From contig NZ_FWZU01000006.1 in the NCBI RefSeq assembly GCF_900177375.1, positions 62,001 through 126,000 on the forward strand: a DNA stretch of 64,000 bases. Direction: 5' to 3'. Positions 37,677-47,583 of this stretch are shown here, piece after piece. The stretch's first letter is position 1. Each line of letters begins with the position of its first letter. The notes under the pieces were generated by a model. That model made no database searches, was not told the DNA's origin, and was given only the letters and a program-made list of their open reading frames with translations. The DNA comes from Desulfovibrio gilichinskyi. Its GTDB lineage: Bacteria > Desulfobacterota > Desulfovibrionia > Desulfovibrionales > Desulfovibrionaceae. The position numbers and the translations under genes are program-made.

Positions 37677-38369
37677 ATGATCTTCCTCGCTCTAGATGAC
37701 ATTGATGATTCCGAGGAGGAAATACAAGCACCGGAACCAACAAGCAAGGCAACACAGAAAGTTGATCTGGACCTTGATGATGCTCCTTTTCTGGAAGATG
37801 AAGACGAAGAGGATCTGTCCCCTGAAGAGGAGCCGAAAGAACTTGAGGCTCTGGAAGAAGCTAAGCCTAAAGCTAAAAGCTCAGGTTCCAAGAAATTTAT
37901 TTATATTGGAATCGGCGTTGTTATTCTGCTTCTATCTCTAATTCTTGTAAAACTGTTCTTATTCACTGACAGACCGCCTGCTGAGCCTCCTGCTCCGGTA
38001 GAAGAAAAGGCTGTTGAAATCCCGAAACAAGTTGAAGCTCCTCCGCCTCCACCAAAAGAACCAGGCGTAACATTACTTAGAATGGACCCTTTCTGGGTAG
38101 AACAGAAAGACGAAAAGGGGCATATCCGTTTCCTCGTAGCAAGATTTGCGATGACAACCACCGATGAACGAATTGTCGCTGAGTATAGCCGCAAAACTTT
38201 GATTTTACGTGACGCGATATATTACTATCTAAAAAATAAAGATTTACAATTTTTATCCGATAAGAATAATGCGGAGAAATTAAAAAAAGACCTGCTCATG
38301 GTTATAAACCAATATATTGTTGCAGGCCAGTTTGAAACTATTCTATTTGAAAAATATCTCGTGAGGTAG
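37677..38369 (+). CDS. fliL: Flagellar basal body protein FliL
   Basis: A 230-residue inner-membrane protein. An acidic cytoplasmic N-terminus of about 70 residues, rich in Glu and Asp, is longer than in most FliL. A membrane helix (about 78-100, FIYIGIGVVILLLSLILVKL) and a Pro-rich linker follow. The periplasmic FliL domain contains LLRMDPFWVEQ, HIRFLVARFAMTT, LRDAIYYYLKNK and the end GQFETILFEKYLVR. FliL supports stator function under load. Three small genes follow closely. Confidence 0.88.
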   Translation: MIFLALDDIDDSEEEIQAPEPTSKATQKVDLDLDDAPFLEDEDEEDLSPEEEPKELEALEEAKPKAKSSGSKKFIYIGIGVVILLLSLILVKLFLFTDRPPAEPPAPVEEKAVEIPKQVEAPPPPPKEPGVTLLRMDPFWVEQKDEKGHIRFLVARFAMTTTDERIVAEYSRKTLILRDAIYYYLKNKDLQFLSDKNNAEKLKKDLLMVINQYIVAGQFETILFEKYLVR

Positions 38370-38373
38370 TTAT

Positions 38374-38700
38374 ATGCCCGGTTCTCTGGACATGCCTCTG
38401 ATCATATCGCAACTTGCGAACGTTCAGAAAATATCCAATTCCGAACTGACTAAATCGGAATTGCAACAAACACTGATGATCAATCCGGCAGAGCAGGACA
38501 AAAACAAAGAATCACAAAAACAAATTCAGAAAATTGAAAAAGATGAAAAATCAAAGGGCATACAAGACAAATCTGCCGGAAATACCAGACAGGAAGCTAA
38601 ATCACGCAAAAGAAAGAATAACGAATCTGAACCGGAATCAGAAGAAGAGTCACCTAAATCTTCTCCATGGTCTGGCAACATCATAAATGTTAAAGTCTGA
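38374..38700 (+). CDS. Small charged protein in the flagellar cluster, unknown function
   Basis: A 108-residue protein without a recognised domain. The first 40 residues (MPGSLDMPLIISQLANVQKI onward) are mixed and probably helical; the remainder is a low-complexity run of Lys, Glu, Ser and Asn, likely disordered. It lies four bases after fliL and 45 bases before the next gene, so it is almost certainly translated with them. No function can be assigned. Confidence 0.7.
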   Translation: MPGSLDMPLIISQLANVQKISNSELTKSELQQTLMINPAEQDKNKESQKQIQKIEKDEKSKGIQDKSAGNTRQEAKSRKRKNNESEPESEEESPKSSPWSGNIINVKV

Positions 38701-38745
38701 TTAATACTACTAACACCTGCGGACTATTAAAAAAGCTGATTAATA

Positions 38746-39156
38746 ATGACTATTTTTCTACTCATATTTTTCTCAATTACCGAGATCATTCTGCTTGTTG
38801 CGATTATCATTTTCTTTATGAGACTTAAGAAGTCAGAATCATTGTTAAATCAACTTCAGTCCAAACAGGAAGAGTTTATAAACAAGCTACACTTCAATGC
38901 TCAGCTTGAAAGTGAGATCATTTCTACATTCGAACAGAGACAACTTGAACTGGCCCAGCTTGACCAGCTATTAGATAACAAAACTAAAAAACTGAAAAAA
39001 ATTCTTTCTCAAGCTGAAGAATTTTCTCGTTCTCCGCAATTCTTACGCCAGATAATAATTACAGGACATAAAGAAGGTAAGCCCGTCAGCCGGCTAGCTA
39101 AAGCAACAGGGTTATCTACTGAAGAAGTTGAACTGATTATTGATCAGTATAACTAG
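38746..39156 (+). CDS. DUF2802-like membrane coiled-coil protein
   Basis: A 136-residue protein with an N-terminal membrane helix (about residues 3-25), a coiled coil (about 28-95) and a short C-terminal helix-turn-helix-like end, KPVSRLAKATGLSTEEVELI. That layout resembles DUF2802 proteins, which recur in flagellar gene clusters. Its job is unknown. It is followed eight bases later by the FliK-like gene. Confidence 0.65.
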   Translation: MTIFLLIFFSITEIILLVAIIIFFMRLKKSESLLNQLQSKQEEFINKLHFNAQLESEIISTFEQRQLELAQLDQLLDNKTKKLKKILSQAEEFSRSPQFLRQIIITGHKEGKPVSRLAKATGLSTEEVELIIDQYN

Positions 39157-39164
39157 CACAATCT

Positions 39165-40004
39165 ATGAAAATTTCCAGATACGGCAGCGGACATTACGGG
39201 AATGAGAATTCAAGAACACCATCCCGAGCTGCGGCCTTTCGAAATAAATACAGTGTTGGAGAAATACTGAAAGGTAAACTGCTGAAATGGGAACATCATA
39301 AGCTTGGCTGGGTTCAAATCAACTCTCAGTCGTTACTGGCAAACATTTCATCTTCTCCAGACCCCGGAGACGTTCTTACCTTTGTAGTTCAACAGCTCTA
39401 CCCTGACATAATTCTGAAAGAAATTAATTCTGCTGATTCTCATGGCGGAGAACAAACCGTTACCCCTTCTGATTTAACAAGACTGTTTGTGACCAAAAGA
39501 GCTGCCTTTGAAGCTCAGTCACGAAATGTTATTAAAAAGAGTTACGACAGCGTTGCTGAGGCAAAGCTGGGCAAGCCGGAATTGTATTTGAATGTAATCG
39601 GCAAGGACGAGCAAAGCTCAATTCTTTTTTTTGAAACACTTAAATGTGTATCACTGCTAAATTCATCGCTGAAAACAGCAACTCTTCATTACATGCCGTG
39701 GCTGATGCCTTCAGCTTTGAATCAGGAAATCGTTCTTAAAATTAAAAAAGATGAAAAAAATTCTGACAATTCTTTTTATGAACTGTTCTACGCTTTTGAT
39801 CTTTTACCTTCTGCACCTATGCGATTTAAAATTATGTATAAAAAACCTCAGTGCGGTTTTAAACTACTTGCAGAATCGCAAAATATAAGTTTGCTCTTGT
39901 CTGCAAAATTAAAAGAATCCTTTCCTGAATATCTGGGAATTGAAAAAATTCCTGCTAATTTTTCTGGAGGCTTCCTGTCTGAGTTACTGAGTTCTTCCAG
40001 ATAA
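39165..40004 (+). CDS. Possible flagellar hook-length control (FliK-like) protein
   Basis: A 279-residue protein that I do not recognise firmly. Near the N-terminus, YSVGEILKGKLLKWEHHKLG, then INSQSLLANISSSPDPGDVL and FVVQQLYPDIILKEI, resembles the small beta domain seen in FliK-like and related proteins. The C-terminal third has alternating strands that could correspond to the FliK C-terminal domain. It lacks the Gln/Pro-rich middle of classical FliK and is short for that family. The start has no good ribosome-binding site. Position at the end of the flagellar run supports the link. Confidence 0.5.
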   Translation: MKISRYGSGHYGNENSRTPSRAAAFRNKYSVGEILKGKLLKWEHHKLGWVQINSQSLLANISSSPDPGDVLTFVVQQLYPDIILKEINSADSHGGEQTVTPSDLTRLFVTKRAAFEAQSRNVIKKSYDSVAEAKLGKPELYLNVIGKDEQSSILFFETLKCVSLLNSSLKTATLHYMPWLMPSALNQEIVLKIKKDEKNSDNSFYELFYAFDLLPSAPMRFKIMYKKPQCGFKLLAESQNISLLLSAKLKESFPEYLGIEKIPANFSGGFLSELLSSSR

Positions 40005-40011
40005 TTCAGGT

Positions 40012-42150
40012 TTACGATTCTTTTTCTACACGGAAAACAGCTACTTCCTCTTCTAAAGTCTCAACAGATAATGACAGCTGCTCGGTAATATTTACAAATT
40101 CTTGAAGCGCATCTTTTGTCTGAATAGATGTTTCACTGAGCTGAAGCATTGCTTTACTGATTTGCTCAGCACCTTCACTTTGATTCTGCATTCCTTCATT
40201 AACAGATTCAAACTGCGGCGTCAGAGAACGAACCTGATCGACAACTCCGGTGATACCTTGACCAAGCACTTCTACGTTACTCACGCCTGTTTCAACCTGC
40301 TGACGGAACTTATCCATTTCCATAACACCTGAGGAAACAGCAGAAAGCATTTCCGCTACAATTTTTTCAATATCCAAAGTGGACATTGCAGTTTTATCCG
40401 CAAGTTTTCTAATTTCGCGTGCTACAACTGAAAATCCCTGACCGAATTCACCTGCTTTTTCAGCTTCAATTGCCGCATTAAGTGAAAGCAAATTAATCTG
40501 CTCTGATATTTTAGAAATCGAAGTGACCACAGAACTGATATTTGCGGCTTTAGAATTGATTACGGAAAGTTTAGAAAAAATTCCTCCGGAAGCATCGCGC
40601 ATCGTCTCCATGCTTTGTCCCATAACATCAAGATCTATCAAACCTTGGTCCGCCAATTCTGCTGTTGAAAGTGCAACTTCAGTTGCTTCATTCATTGTAC
40701 GGGCGAGCTCTTGGGATGTTGCAGATATTTCGCGAGAAGTACTGCCAAGCTCCTGAGTGGCTGTGGCCTGATTCTCAACAGCAATTTCCAGCTGCCCGAT
40801 TGCAGAATTAAGTTTAAGAGAAGACCCGGTCACCATGTCACCTGATCTCTGAACCTGACTGACCAGTGAATTGAGAGTGGTAAGCATTGTATGAAATGAC
40901 TTAACTAAATAGCCGACTTCATCAAGATTTAAATTATTATCATTTATGTCATGAATTTCAATGACCCGCTTTAATAAGATGGGATCAGATCCCTCAATAA
41001 AAACTTTTTTCGCTTCCCTGAGATCACCTTTAGAAATATAAAAAGCGACTTTAGAAACATTTTGTATCGGCAGACATATTTTTCGTACAACATAATAAAT
41101 AAAACAAATGGTAAGTATCAGGATAACTAAACTTATAATCCCTTGCTTTAGAATCAAACTATTTACCGGAGCATGAATTTCACTAAGAGGAACGGTTGAA
41201 GCCACATACCAGCCAAGCGGCGAGTAATAACGAACAAAAGCCTGTTTCTCTACTTCTTTTCCATCATTTTGCAAAACTCTATAATTCAGACTCCACTGTC
41301 CTTGTTTCCCAACGGCTTTCAAATCATGTATTAAACTTTTACCGGTATCAAGATTGATAGTATCTGCGAAATTTGAACTTGCTCCAGCAGGTGGAACCAG
41401 CACGTTTTTGTCATCATCAAAAATAAACAGCCGCCCTGTTTCTGCTAAGCGGATCTGCGAAAATCCTTTCTGCAAATCTTTTATCAGCCCGGCCTTTTGA
41501 ACTGCAATAGAATTTTCAATATCATCAACATAAGTTCCTGTACCAAGTATCCAATTCCATTTTGAAAAATGCTTTACATATAAAATTTTAGGAACAGGAA
41601 CATCGGAGCCCAATCTGGCCCACCAAACGTCAATATACCCACCGTTTTCAGTAGTTCCTTTTTCCATCATGTCCGGGCCGAATACATACCCTTTCTTATC
41701 CTTTGACCGGGATAAATCCTGTCCTTCCAAGAATCTATCAGGATGAGCCAGTGAAACAACCTTATCAGTATATATAAAAAAATAGTCATTATTAAAATAT
41801 CTGGTAGTTCTTGCCAACTCATAAGCGGCCTCTTTAGCCTGCTTCTCAGTCAGCACTCCGGACTTGTAAAGAGAATAATAAGCGTCAAGCTGGGCATGAA
41901 AAATATTCATTGCGTCCTTAACAGCCTGCTTACGTTCCTGATACGCTTCCTTCCGATAAGCATCAATCGACTGCTTCCCTTCCTGCAGATACAACAAACC
42001 CATACGAATTGTATTTCTTGCAGTTTTCCCCTGTGCCTCGAGCATGTCTCTTTCAAGAGTATTATCAATAAAAAATAACATTATCACGGTAGAAAGAATA
42101 ACTACAATGGCAACCATATATGAAATTCTAGAGCTCATGGAGCGGAACAT
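40012..42150 (-). CDS. Methyl-accepting chemotaxis protein with Cache sensor
   Basis: A 712-residue transmembrane receptor. Helix 1 is at about residues 10-27 and helix 2 at about 338-358, bracketing a large periplasmic sensor. The sensor has Cache-type motifs: NDYFFIYTDKVVSLAHPDRF, GYIDVWWARLG and YVKHFSKWNWILGTGTYVDD, with a second similar region containing VRYYSPLGWYVASTVP. A HAMP segment and a long coiled coil precede the signalling hairpin EQINLLSLNAAIEAEKAGEF and GQGFSVVAREIRKLADKT. The ligand is not predictable. AAGGAG precedes the start. It is probably a single-gene unit. Confidence 0.93.
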   Translation of the reverse strand: MFRSMSSRISYMVAIVVILSTVIMLFFIDNTLERDMLEAQGKTARNTIRMGLLYLQEGKQSIDAYRKEAYQERKQAVKDAMNIFHAQLDAYYSLYKSGVLTEKQAKEAAYELARTTRYFNNDYFFIYTDKVVSLAHPDRFLEGQDLSRSKDKKGYVFGPDMMEKGTTENGGYIDVWWARLGSDVPVPKILYVKHFSKWNWILGTGTYVDDIENSIAVQKAGLIKDLQKGFSQIRLAETGRLFIFDDDKNVLVPPAGASSNFADTINLDTGKSLIHDLKAVGKQGQWSLNYRVLQNDGKEVEKQAFVRYYSPLGWYVASTVPLSEIHAPVNSLILKQGIISLVILILTICFIYYVVRKICLPIQNVSKVAFYISKGDLREAKKVFIEGSDPILLKRVIEIHDINDNNLNLDEVGYLVKSFHTMLTTLNSLVSQVQRSGDMVTGSSLKLNSAIGQLEIAVENQATATQELGSTSREISATSQELARTMNEATEVALSTAELADQGLIDLDVMGQSMETMRDASGGIFSKLSVINSKAANISSVVTSISKISEQINLLSLNAAIEAEKAGEFGQGFSVVAREIRKLADKTAMSTLDIEKIVAEMLSAVSSGVMEMDKFRQQVETGVSNVEVLGQGITGVVDQVRSLTPQFESVNEGMQNQSEGAEQISKAMLQLSETSIQTKDALQEFVNITEQLSLSVETLEEEVAVFRVEKES

Positions 42151-42303
42151 AAAAACTCCTTAATATTAGCAATGTCTATATAACAATTGAAAAAAGTATT
42201 TCAAATCATATCTAATGAATCATAAGTCTTACTCTTATTCATATTTACTCTTGCATCAAATTGAGTCAAGTCCGTTTCCGCCCGTAAGTGCACAGATCAT
42301 ATC

Positions 42304-42332
42304 AAAAAAAAGCCCACCGATTGGTGGGCTTT
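42304..42332 (-). terminator. Terminator of lpxC
   Basis: The stem AAAGCCCACC (42309-42318) with GGTGGGCTTT (42323-42332) and a GATT loop runs into seven T on the minus strand, 27 bases after the lpxC stop. Confidence 0.9.
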
Positions 42333-42358
42333 AGAAATAATTCTATCAAATTTAAAAT

Positions 42359-43285
42359 CTATGCTGGTACTGAGACTGCTTCCGGAAATGCAGGAGAGTG
42401 CTCTTTCTGTGCAACATTGTCGTAAAGAGGTTCAAGTACGCGTTCTTCGAGATAATCTTCAGCATTTGCATAAAGATATCTGAGAAATGAATTATTCAGA
42501 GCATGACCGGAAGCGAATATTTCGAATCTACCCTGCAACGGGATTTCCATTACAGCCATATCACCGATAAAATCTAAAATTTTGTGTCTTACAAACTCAT
42601 CAACAAAACGGAGGCCGTCTTCATTTAAAATGGCGTAATCATCAAGCACAACAGCATTATCAAGAGACCCGCCAAGAGCAAGTCCGTTAGCATGTAAATA
42701 TTCTACTTCCTTTAAAAACCCGAAAGTTCTGGCTTTGGCCAACTCCTTCGCAAATACATCAGGAGTGATTTCGAGGGATAAGGATTGTCTTCCAATCTGA
42801 GGATGATCAAATTCAATTGTGTAATCAATAGCAAAACCATCATGAGGATAAGCTCTGATAAACTTACCGTCCTGCTCGAAATTTAACGACTTGGTAACTG
42901 CAAGGACTTTGCGGGGCTTTGATAGCTTTCTAACTTCGGCCTGACGGAGAAGATAAACAAAAGGTCCGGCACTGCCGTCCATGATGGGTAACTCATTACC
43001 CCTGACTTCTACATGAATATTATCAATTCCCATTCCACGGACAGTGGCGAGAAGATGTTCAACGGTTGAAACGGAATCTTTTCCATTCCCAAGGGTTGTC
43101 GCAAGTCCGGTTGCTACAACCAGATCTGGATTTGGAGTTATGAATGAATTCCCGGATCCAGTATGAAGTGAAAAAAGAATACCAGTATCTTCAGCCGCAG
43201 GTCTCAAAACGATTTCCACCTGCTTGCCGCTGTGAAGTCCGATTCCTTTGCAACTTACTGTTTTCTGGATTGTTGTCTGTAGCAT
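42359..43285 (-). CDS. lpxC: UDP-3-O-acyl-N-acetylglucosamine deacetylase
   Basis: A 308-residue zinc amidase of the committed step of lipid A synthesis, which implies a lipopolysaccharide outer membrane. The N-terminal QKTVSCKGIGLHSGKQVEI is characteristic. The zinc ligands are in STVEHLLATVRGMG and FVRHKILDFIGDMAV; the catalytic Glu-type region NELPIMDGSAGPFV is present. Length is normal. It is a minus-strand gene 170 bases downstream of prmC. Confidence 0.96.
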   Translation of the reverse strand: MLQTTIQKTVSCKGIGLHSGKQVEIVLRPAAEDTGILFSLHTGSGNSFITPNPDLVVATGLATTLGNGKDSVSTVEHLLATVRGMGIDNIHVEVRGNELPIMDGSAGPFVYLLRQAEVRKLSKPRKVLAVTKSLNFEQDGKFIRAYPHDGFAIDYTIEFDHPQIGRQSLSLEITPDVFAKELAKARTFGFLKEVEYLHANGLALGGSLDNAVVLDDYAILNEDGLRFVDEFVRHKILDFIGDMAVMEIPLQGRFEIFASGHALNNSFLRYLYANAEDYLEERVLEPLYDNVAQKEHSPAFPEAVSVPA

Positions 43286-43458
43286 ATTATCTCCCTTGCC
43301 TCTTCTATATGCAAGCGTCGTGCCTAATTTTTGACATTCATAAGTAGCTTATTTACTTGTTTTTTTATTTATAAATCTTACTAATATTCACAAGTAGTTG
43401 TTTTTTTACAACAAGATTAAACATACACTGTGGTTTTTTTGCAACCATGCAACAATAT

Positions 43459-44322
43459 TCAACTCTTCTTGGCAAAAATGATACGGTCATGATTTGATAT
43501 ATCAGGCAGCACACTCACCTGCCCTGAAAAAGCATCATACGCGTTAAAGATCTCATATCCGGCGCGTCCTTGAAGGTAACCTATCTCCATATACATATAT
43601 CCGGGCGATTTTAATGCGGCAGCAATATGTCCGGCACAACCTTTTATAAGCTCATCTCCCTGCTTTCCGCCGACAAGGGCTGAAACAGGTTCAAACTCAG
43701 CAACTTCGTGACTGATATCCGCAAGTTCTGCGGTACTTAGATAAGGAGGGTTGGCAAGCACAAGATCAAAAATACCATCTTTAAAAACAGACTCTGTAAA
43801 ATCTGCCTGAATAAATAAAACGCGATCAGCCACTGAGTGTTTTTCCGCATTCTCACGGGCAATCGCAAGAGCACCTGCGCTTAAATCCATGGCAACCCCT
43901 CTTGCCTTAGGAAAAAACTTTGCTATTGTCACAGCAAGAATTCCTGACCCAGTACCAAAATCCGCAAATAAAAAAGGATGTTCGCGATTAAACTTTTTTA
44001 AAACATGCTCAACGATTTCTTCTGTTTCAGGCCGGGGTATAAGAACGCCTGCACCGACTTTAAACTCAATCCCGTAAAATTCTTTTTGACCGAGAATGTA
44101 AGCAACAGGTTCACCCTGCGCCCTTCTATCAACTAAGTCATTAAAAGGCTGAATCAGTTCCTCCTCAACTGGATTATTCATTTCCATAATCATTTTTAAA
44201 CGATCAAGCTTAAAAACTTTTTCAGCTAGAAGCTGTGCAGAGAGAGCCGGAGAATCTATTTCAGCTTCCGAAAGTTTGATTGTTGCGGCAGAAACAACTT
44301 CTTTAAGAGTATATTTTTTCAC
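43459..44322 (-). CDS. prmC: Peptide chain release factor glutamine methyltransferase
   Basis: A 287-residue SAM-dependent enzyme that methylates the Gln of the GGQ motif in release factors. The N-terminal helical domain contains GEPVAYILGQKEFYGIEF. ADFGTGSGILAVTIAKFFP is the SAM-binding motif I, and LANPPYLSTAEL carries the NPPY substrate motif. The substrate gene prfA is just upstream on the same strand, with a weak terminator between. Confidence 0.95.
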   Translation of the reverse strand: MKKYTLKEVVSAATIKLSEAEIDSPALSAQLLAEKVFKLDRLKMIMEMNNPVEEELIQPFNDLVDRRAQGEPVAYILGQKEFYGIEFKVGAGVLIPRPETEEIVEHVLKKFNREHPFLFADFGTGSGILAVTIAKFFPKARGVAMDLSAGALAIARENAEKHSVADRVLFIQADFTESVFKDGIFDLVLANPPYLSTAELADISHEVAEFEPVSALVGGKQGDELIKGCAGHIAAALKSPGYMYMEIGYLQGRAGYEIFNAYDAFSGQVSVLPDISNHDRIIFAKKS

Positions 44323-44364
44323 GAGTTAAGCTCTCCAAGGCGAAATAAGATCTCAAACATCTAC

Positions 44365-44398
44365 AAAAGAAAGCCCGCTCCCAAATTGGCAGCGGGCT
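44365..44398 (-). terminator. Weak terminator between prfA and prmC
   Basis: The stem AGCCCGCT (44372-44379) with AGCGGGCT (44391-44398), with GCC/GGG pairing inside, is followed on the minus strand by an interrupted T-run. Partial read-through into prmC is plausible. Confidence 0.65.
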
Positions 44399-44452
44399 GT
44401 AATATCATAAAATTAAGAGTGAAAAGCAACCACCCCTGAACTTATGCTGAAA

Positions 44453-45523
44453 TTAATCGGAAGCCTGATTTTTCAGAGCTTCTGACTGATAATGATTGAT
44501 AAGTGAATCAATCAGCTCAGACAAATCCCCTTCCATGACGGAATCAAGTTTATAAAGGGTCAGGTTAATCCTGTGATCAGTTACACGGCTTTGCGGAAAG
44601 TTGTAAGTACGAATCCGCTCAGAACGGTCACCTGAACCGACCTGTGCGCGGCGTACTTCTGCCAGTTCTGCATGCTGTTTATCCTGTTCACGCTGGAGCA
44701 GTCTTGAGCACAATACTTTCATAGCCTTAGCTTTATTCTTGTGCTGAGATTTTTCATCCTGACAAATTACCACAAGCCCGGAAGGAATATGCGTCACACG
44801 AATAGCGGAGTCAGTTGTGTTAACACTCTGTCCACCGGGACCTGATGCACGAAAAACATCAACGCGGACATCTTCAGTACGGACGTGAACATCAACTTCT
44901 TCGGCTTCAGGCATAATCGCAACAGTAATAGCGGAAGTGTGAATTCGTCCCTGAGACTCAGTAGCAGGAACACGCTGAACACGATGAGTTCCTGATTCAT
45001 ACTTCATTTTGCTGTAAATTTTAGGTCCGCTGATTGAAGCTATCATTTCCTTAAACCCGCCTGTTCCGGTGGGATTGGAGCTTAAAACTTCAACTTTCCA
45101 GCTATTTTGCTCAGCATAACGAGTATACATTCTGAAAACATCTGCACAGAAAAGAGCTGCTTCTTCACCACCAGTGCCAGCCCGGATTTCAAGAATGATA
45201 TTCTTTTCATCCATAGGGTCTTTAGGCAGAAGCAATAATTTAAGCTCGTTTTCAAGTTCCGGTATTCTTTCTTTAATTTCGGAGATTTCCATTTCGGCCA
45301 TCTCACGAATTTCAGGATCGGGATCCGCAGCCATTTCCTTATTTTCTTCTAGGCTTGCAGAAAGTTGCTTAAACTCTCTAAAAACCCGTACAATCTCTCC
45401 CATATCAGAGTGAGCGCGTGTCACTTTTCTGAAACGTTCCTGATTGTTATAAACTTCAGGATCACTAAGTTCCTGCTCCAAATCCATATACGAACGCTCG
45501 ATATCTTCAAGCTTAGCAAACAT
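44453..45523 (-). CDS. prfA: Peptide chain release factor 1
   Basis: A 356-residue factor recognising UAA and UAG. The GGQ motif is in [18 protein letters not shown], and the codon-recognition region is consistent with RF1 by length and by the [16 protein letters not shown] segment. Use of RF1 for UAG/UAA leaves UGA to RF2, relevant to the in-frame UGA gene found elsewhere in this window. Its start overlaps the stop of the DUF1385 gene by one base. Confidence 0.96.
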   Translation of the reverse strand: MFAKLEDIERSYMDLEQELSDPEVYNNQERFRKVTRAHSDMGEIVRVFREFKQLSASLEENKEMAADPDPEIREMAEMEISEIKERIPELENELKLLLLPKDPMDEKNIILEIRAGTGGEEAALFCADVFRMYTRYAEQNSWKVEVLSSNPTGTGGFKEMIASISGPKIYSKMKYESGTHRVQRVPATESQGRIHTSAITVAIMPEAEEVDVHVRTEDVRVDVFRASGPGGQSVNTTDSAIRVTHIPSGLVVICQDEKSQHKNKAKAMKVLCSRLLQREQDKQHAELAEVRRAQVGSGDRSERIRTYNFPQSRVTDHRINLTLYKLDSVMEGDLSELIDSLINHYQSEALKNQASD

Positions 45524-46461
45524 TAATTTTCCCCTCCGTCCTCTTCAACGGCCTTTGCCAAAGCAGCCAATGCGACCTCAATCTGATCTTGATCAGGATT
45601 TCTTGTAGTCAAAAGCTGCATACCGAGCCCTGGAAGACACATAATCTGACAAAGTTTACTATTTTCATGCTTACTTGATGCTTTAATCATCTCATAAGCT
45701 ACCGCGCTGACAGGAGCCATAAGCAGCAATTTAATGCCGACTATATATAAATGCTTATAAATAAAAGTCTGAGGTGACCAGATAGCAAGCAGTAACGGAA
45801 CTAGTATGGTAAACATTAAGATACTTACAACCAAAACAAACAGCAGGAAAGCTGTACCGCAACGGGGATGTAGTCTGCTGAACTCTTTAACCTTGCAGGC
45901 TGTAAGTTCACTACCGGATTCGTATGCCCATATAACTTTATGTTCCGCACCATGATACTGAAAAACACGTTTGATATCCGGAACAAAGGATATGGATAAA
46001 ATATATCCCAGAAACATAAGTATTTTAAACGCACCGTCCCAGACATAAAAGCTAAGTGTATTTACATCACCGGACAGGCCGAACCATCCCATTACAATAG
46101 AAAAAAAATGTGGAAGAACGACAAAAAGGCCCAAAGCTGCGCCAAGGGCTATAACCATTGTGAGTATCAGATGAAAACTGGTAAGTTCACCATCTTCCTC
46201 ATCAAGAGCCTGAGTCGCGGAATAGTTGAGAGCTTTGACACCGTTGACCATAGTCTCAATAAAAATGGGGAAACCGCGTAAAAAAGGTTTCTTCATGAAA
46301 TTCGGGGTCATAGAAAACCAAGGACGTAATTCCACGGTAATTTCACCGTCAGGACGACGAACCGCGATAGCAAGCTTGTCCTTAGCTCGCATCATAACGC
46401 CCTCAATAACAGCCTGACCACCGACGGTTTTAGCTGCGGACATTAAAAGAGCTGATTTCAA
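45523..46461 (-). CDS. DUF1385 membrane protein
   Basis: A 312-residue inner-membrane protein. The N-terminus [20 protein letters not shown] and the central [17 protein letters not shown] and [17 protein letters not shown] are the family signatures. About five hydrophobic segments are present. The conserved His, Glu and Cys residues suggest a metal site or enzyme, but the function is unknown. It is commonly encoded beside rpmE and prfA, as here. Confidence 0.9.
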   Translation of the reverse strand: MKSALLMSAAKTVGGQAVIEGVMMRAKDKLAIAVRRPDGEITVELRPWFSMTPNFMKKPFLRGFPIFIETMVNGVKALNYSATQALDEEDGELTSFHLILTMVIALGAALGLFVVLPHFFSIVMGWFGLSGDVNTLSFYVWDGAFKILMFLGYILSISFVPDIKRVFQYHGAEHKVIWAYESGSELTACKVKEFSRLHPRCGTAFLLFVLVVSILMFTILVPLLLAIWSPQTFIYKHLYIVGIKLLLMAPVSAVAYEMIKASSKHENSKLCQIMCLPGLGMQLLTTRNPDQDQIEVALAALAKAVEEDGGEN

Positions 46462-46645
46462 AGCGTTTCCTCTCTTTGGGATATAATTCCCGCTTAATTC
46501 AAGTAATTTCAGATTCAGATAGGATAATCACGCATAGGTAATCAGACAAGGATGCAGCGCGAGATTTCCCAAAACAAAAGACTGTGCAGGATGGAAAGCG
46601 AGAGCCCCGCTTCACCATAATGCAGGACTGTCAATTGGATACAGA

Positions 46646-46686
46646 AAAACAACATGCCTCTGCCGCCGAAAGGCAACAGAGGCATG
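46646..46686 (-). terminator. Terminator of rpmE
   Basis: CATGCCTCTG (46653-46662) pairs with CAGAGGCATG (46677-46686) with a TGCC/GGCA extension inside. On the minus strand it is followed by TTGTTTTTC. Confidence 0.75.
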
Positions 46687-46714
46687 CTTGCGCGGTAGAA
46701 CCGCAAAAAAAGAG

Positions 46715-46945
46715 CTAATTGCCTTTAACTTTATCGGCAGCGTTGAAATCACCAAATTTCTTCTTGAAGCGGTCAATACGACCAGCTGCATCGATGAAAC
46801 GCTGTTTACCTGTGTAAAAAGGATGGCAGTTTGAACAAATTTCAGTACTGACCTCTTCACCCAGTGTAGAATAAACCTTGGACTCATATCCGCAATGACA
46901 GCGGACAGTTGCCTTATAAAGTTTAGGATGGATATCTTTTTTCAT
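46715..46945 (-). CDS. rpmE: 50S ribosomal protein L31
   Basis: A 76-residue L31 of the zinc-binding type, with Cys16 and Cys18 in VRCHCGYES and Cys37 and Cys40 in [29 protein letters not shown] is the usual end. The Cys set suggests a zinc-replete L31 that could serve as a zinc store. It has its own terminator before the DUF1385 gene. Confidence 0.97.
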   Translation of the reverse strand: MKKDIHPKLYKATVRCHCGYESKVYSTLGEEVSTEICSNCHPFYTGKQRFIDAAGRIDRFKKKFGDFNAADKVKGN

Positions 46946-47070
46946 GACTTACTCCTGTCTTTGTTAACCGTGGAAACAAAGCCCAATACCCCCACCGCAT
47001 ACAATTTGCAAGGAATATCTGCTTTGATTGAAATTTTTATGTAGAAACGGCCAACAAGTCAATCACTAAT

Positions 47071-47100
47071 AAAAAAAGGCGGGGCCAGAAGGCCCCGCCT
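47071..47100 (-). terminator. Terminator of dsrC
   Basis: The stem AGGCGGGGCC (47077-47086) with GGCCCCGCCT (47091-47100) is followed on the minus strand by seven T. It is a very GC-rich, strong terminator 23 bases beyond the dsrC stop. Confidence 0.93.
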
Positions 47101-47123
47101 AAATATTCTGCAAAAACTAGATG

Positions 47124-47441
47124 CTATACGCAACCAGTAGGTTTAGGCAGACCAGCCATCTTACATGCTCCTTTACCAGGACCGGAAGGGAACAATTCAT
47201 AGATGTGTTTGAGTTTGTAACCAGTAACTTTAGAAAGAATACGAACCATAGGAGCGATTCCGTTTTTCTTGTAGTAGTCCTGCAAGAAATCGAGAACTTT
47301 CTGGTGTTCTTCGTTAAGTTCTTTGATGCCTTCGCCTTCTTTACAGTAGTCAACCCACTCAGGAGCCCACTCTTCAAACTTTAAAAGGAAGCCGTCTTCA
47401 TCAACTTCAAAATTCTTACCTTCAAATTCTACTTGTGCCAT
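47124..47441 (-). CDS. dsrC: DsrC, sulfur-carrier partner of dissimilatory sulfite reductase
   Basis: A 105-residue protein of the DsrC/TusE family. The core shows FEVDEDGFLLKFEEWAPEWV, then NEEHQKVLDFLQDYYKKNG and IAPMVRILSKVTGYKLKHIY. The C-terminal arm GACKMAGLPKPTGCV has both conserved cysteines, Cys93 and the penultimate Cys104, separated by ten residues. The two-Cys form is the one that becomes a trisulfide during sulfite reduction and is later reduced at the membrane. It is monocistronic, with a structured leader and a strong terminator, which fits its usually very high expression. The dsrAB genes are not in this window. Confidence 0.96.
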   Translation of the reverse strand: MAQVEFEGKNFEVDEDGFLLKFEEWAPEWVDYCKEGEGIKELNEEHQKVLDFLQDYYKKNGIAPMVRILSKVTGYKLKHIYELFPSGPGKGACKMAGLPKPTGCV

Positions 47442-47516
47442 CTGTGATACTCCTTAGGAATATTATGCTATTAAGCTCATCTGTGATCAAACGTATGCCT
47501 GATCAACCATATCCAA

Positions 47517-47576
47517 AAACAGTGATCCACTGTTTCACGACTTTTTAGGAGGCAAAAACAAAATTAACGTTTTTGC
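47517..47576 (-). other. Two hairpins in the dsrC leader
   Basis: Two perfect inverted repeats lie upstream of dsrC: AAACAGTG with CACTGTTT (47517-47535, loop of three) and GCAAAAAC with GTTTTTGC (47552-47576, loop of nine). If the promoter below is right, transcription would begin at the outer hairpin, giving a 5' leader of about 135 bases with two stems. This could stabilise the mRNA or be an operator. Confidence 0.5.
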
Positions 47577-47583
47577 TTACAAA

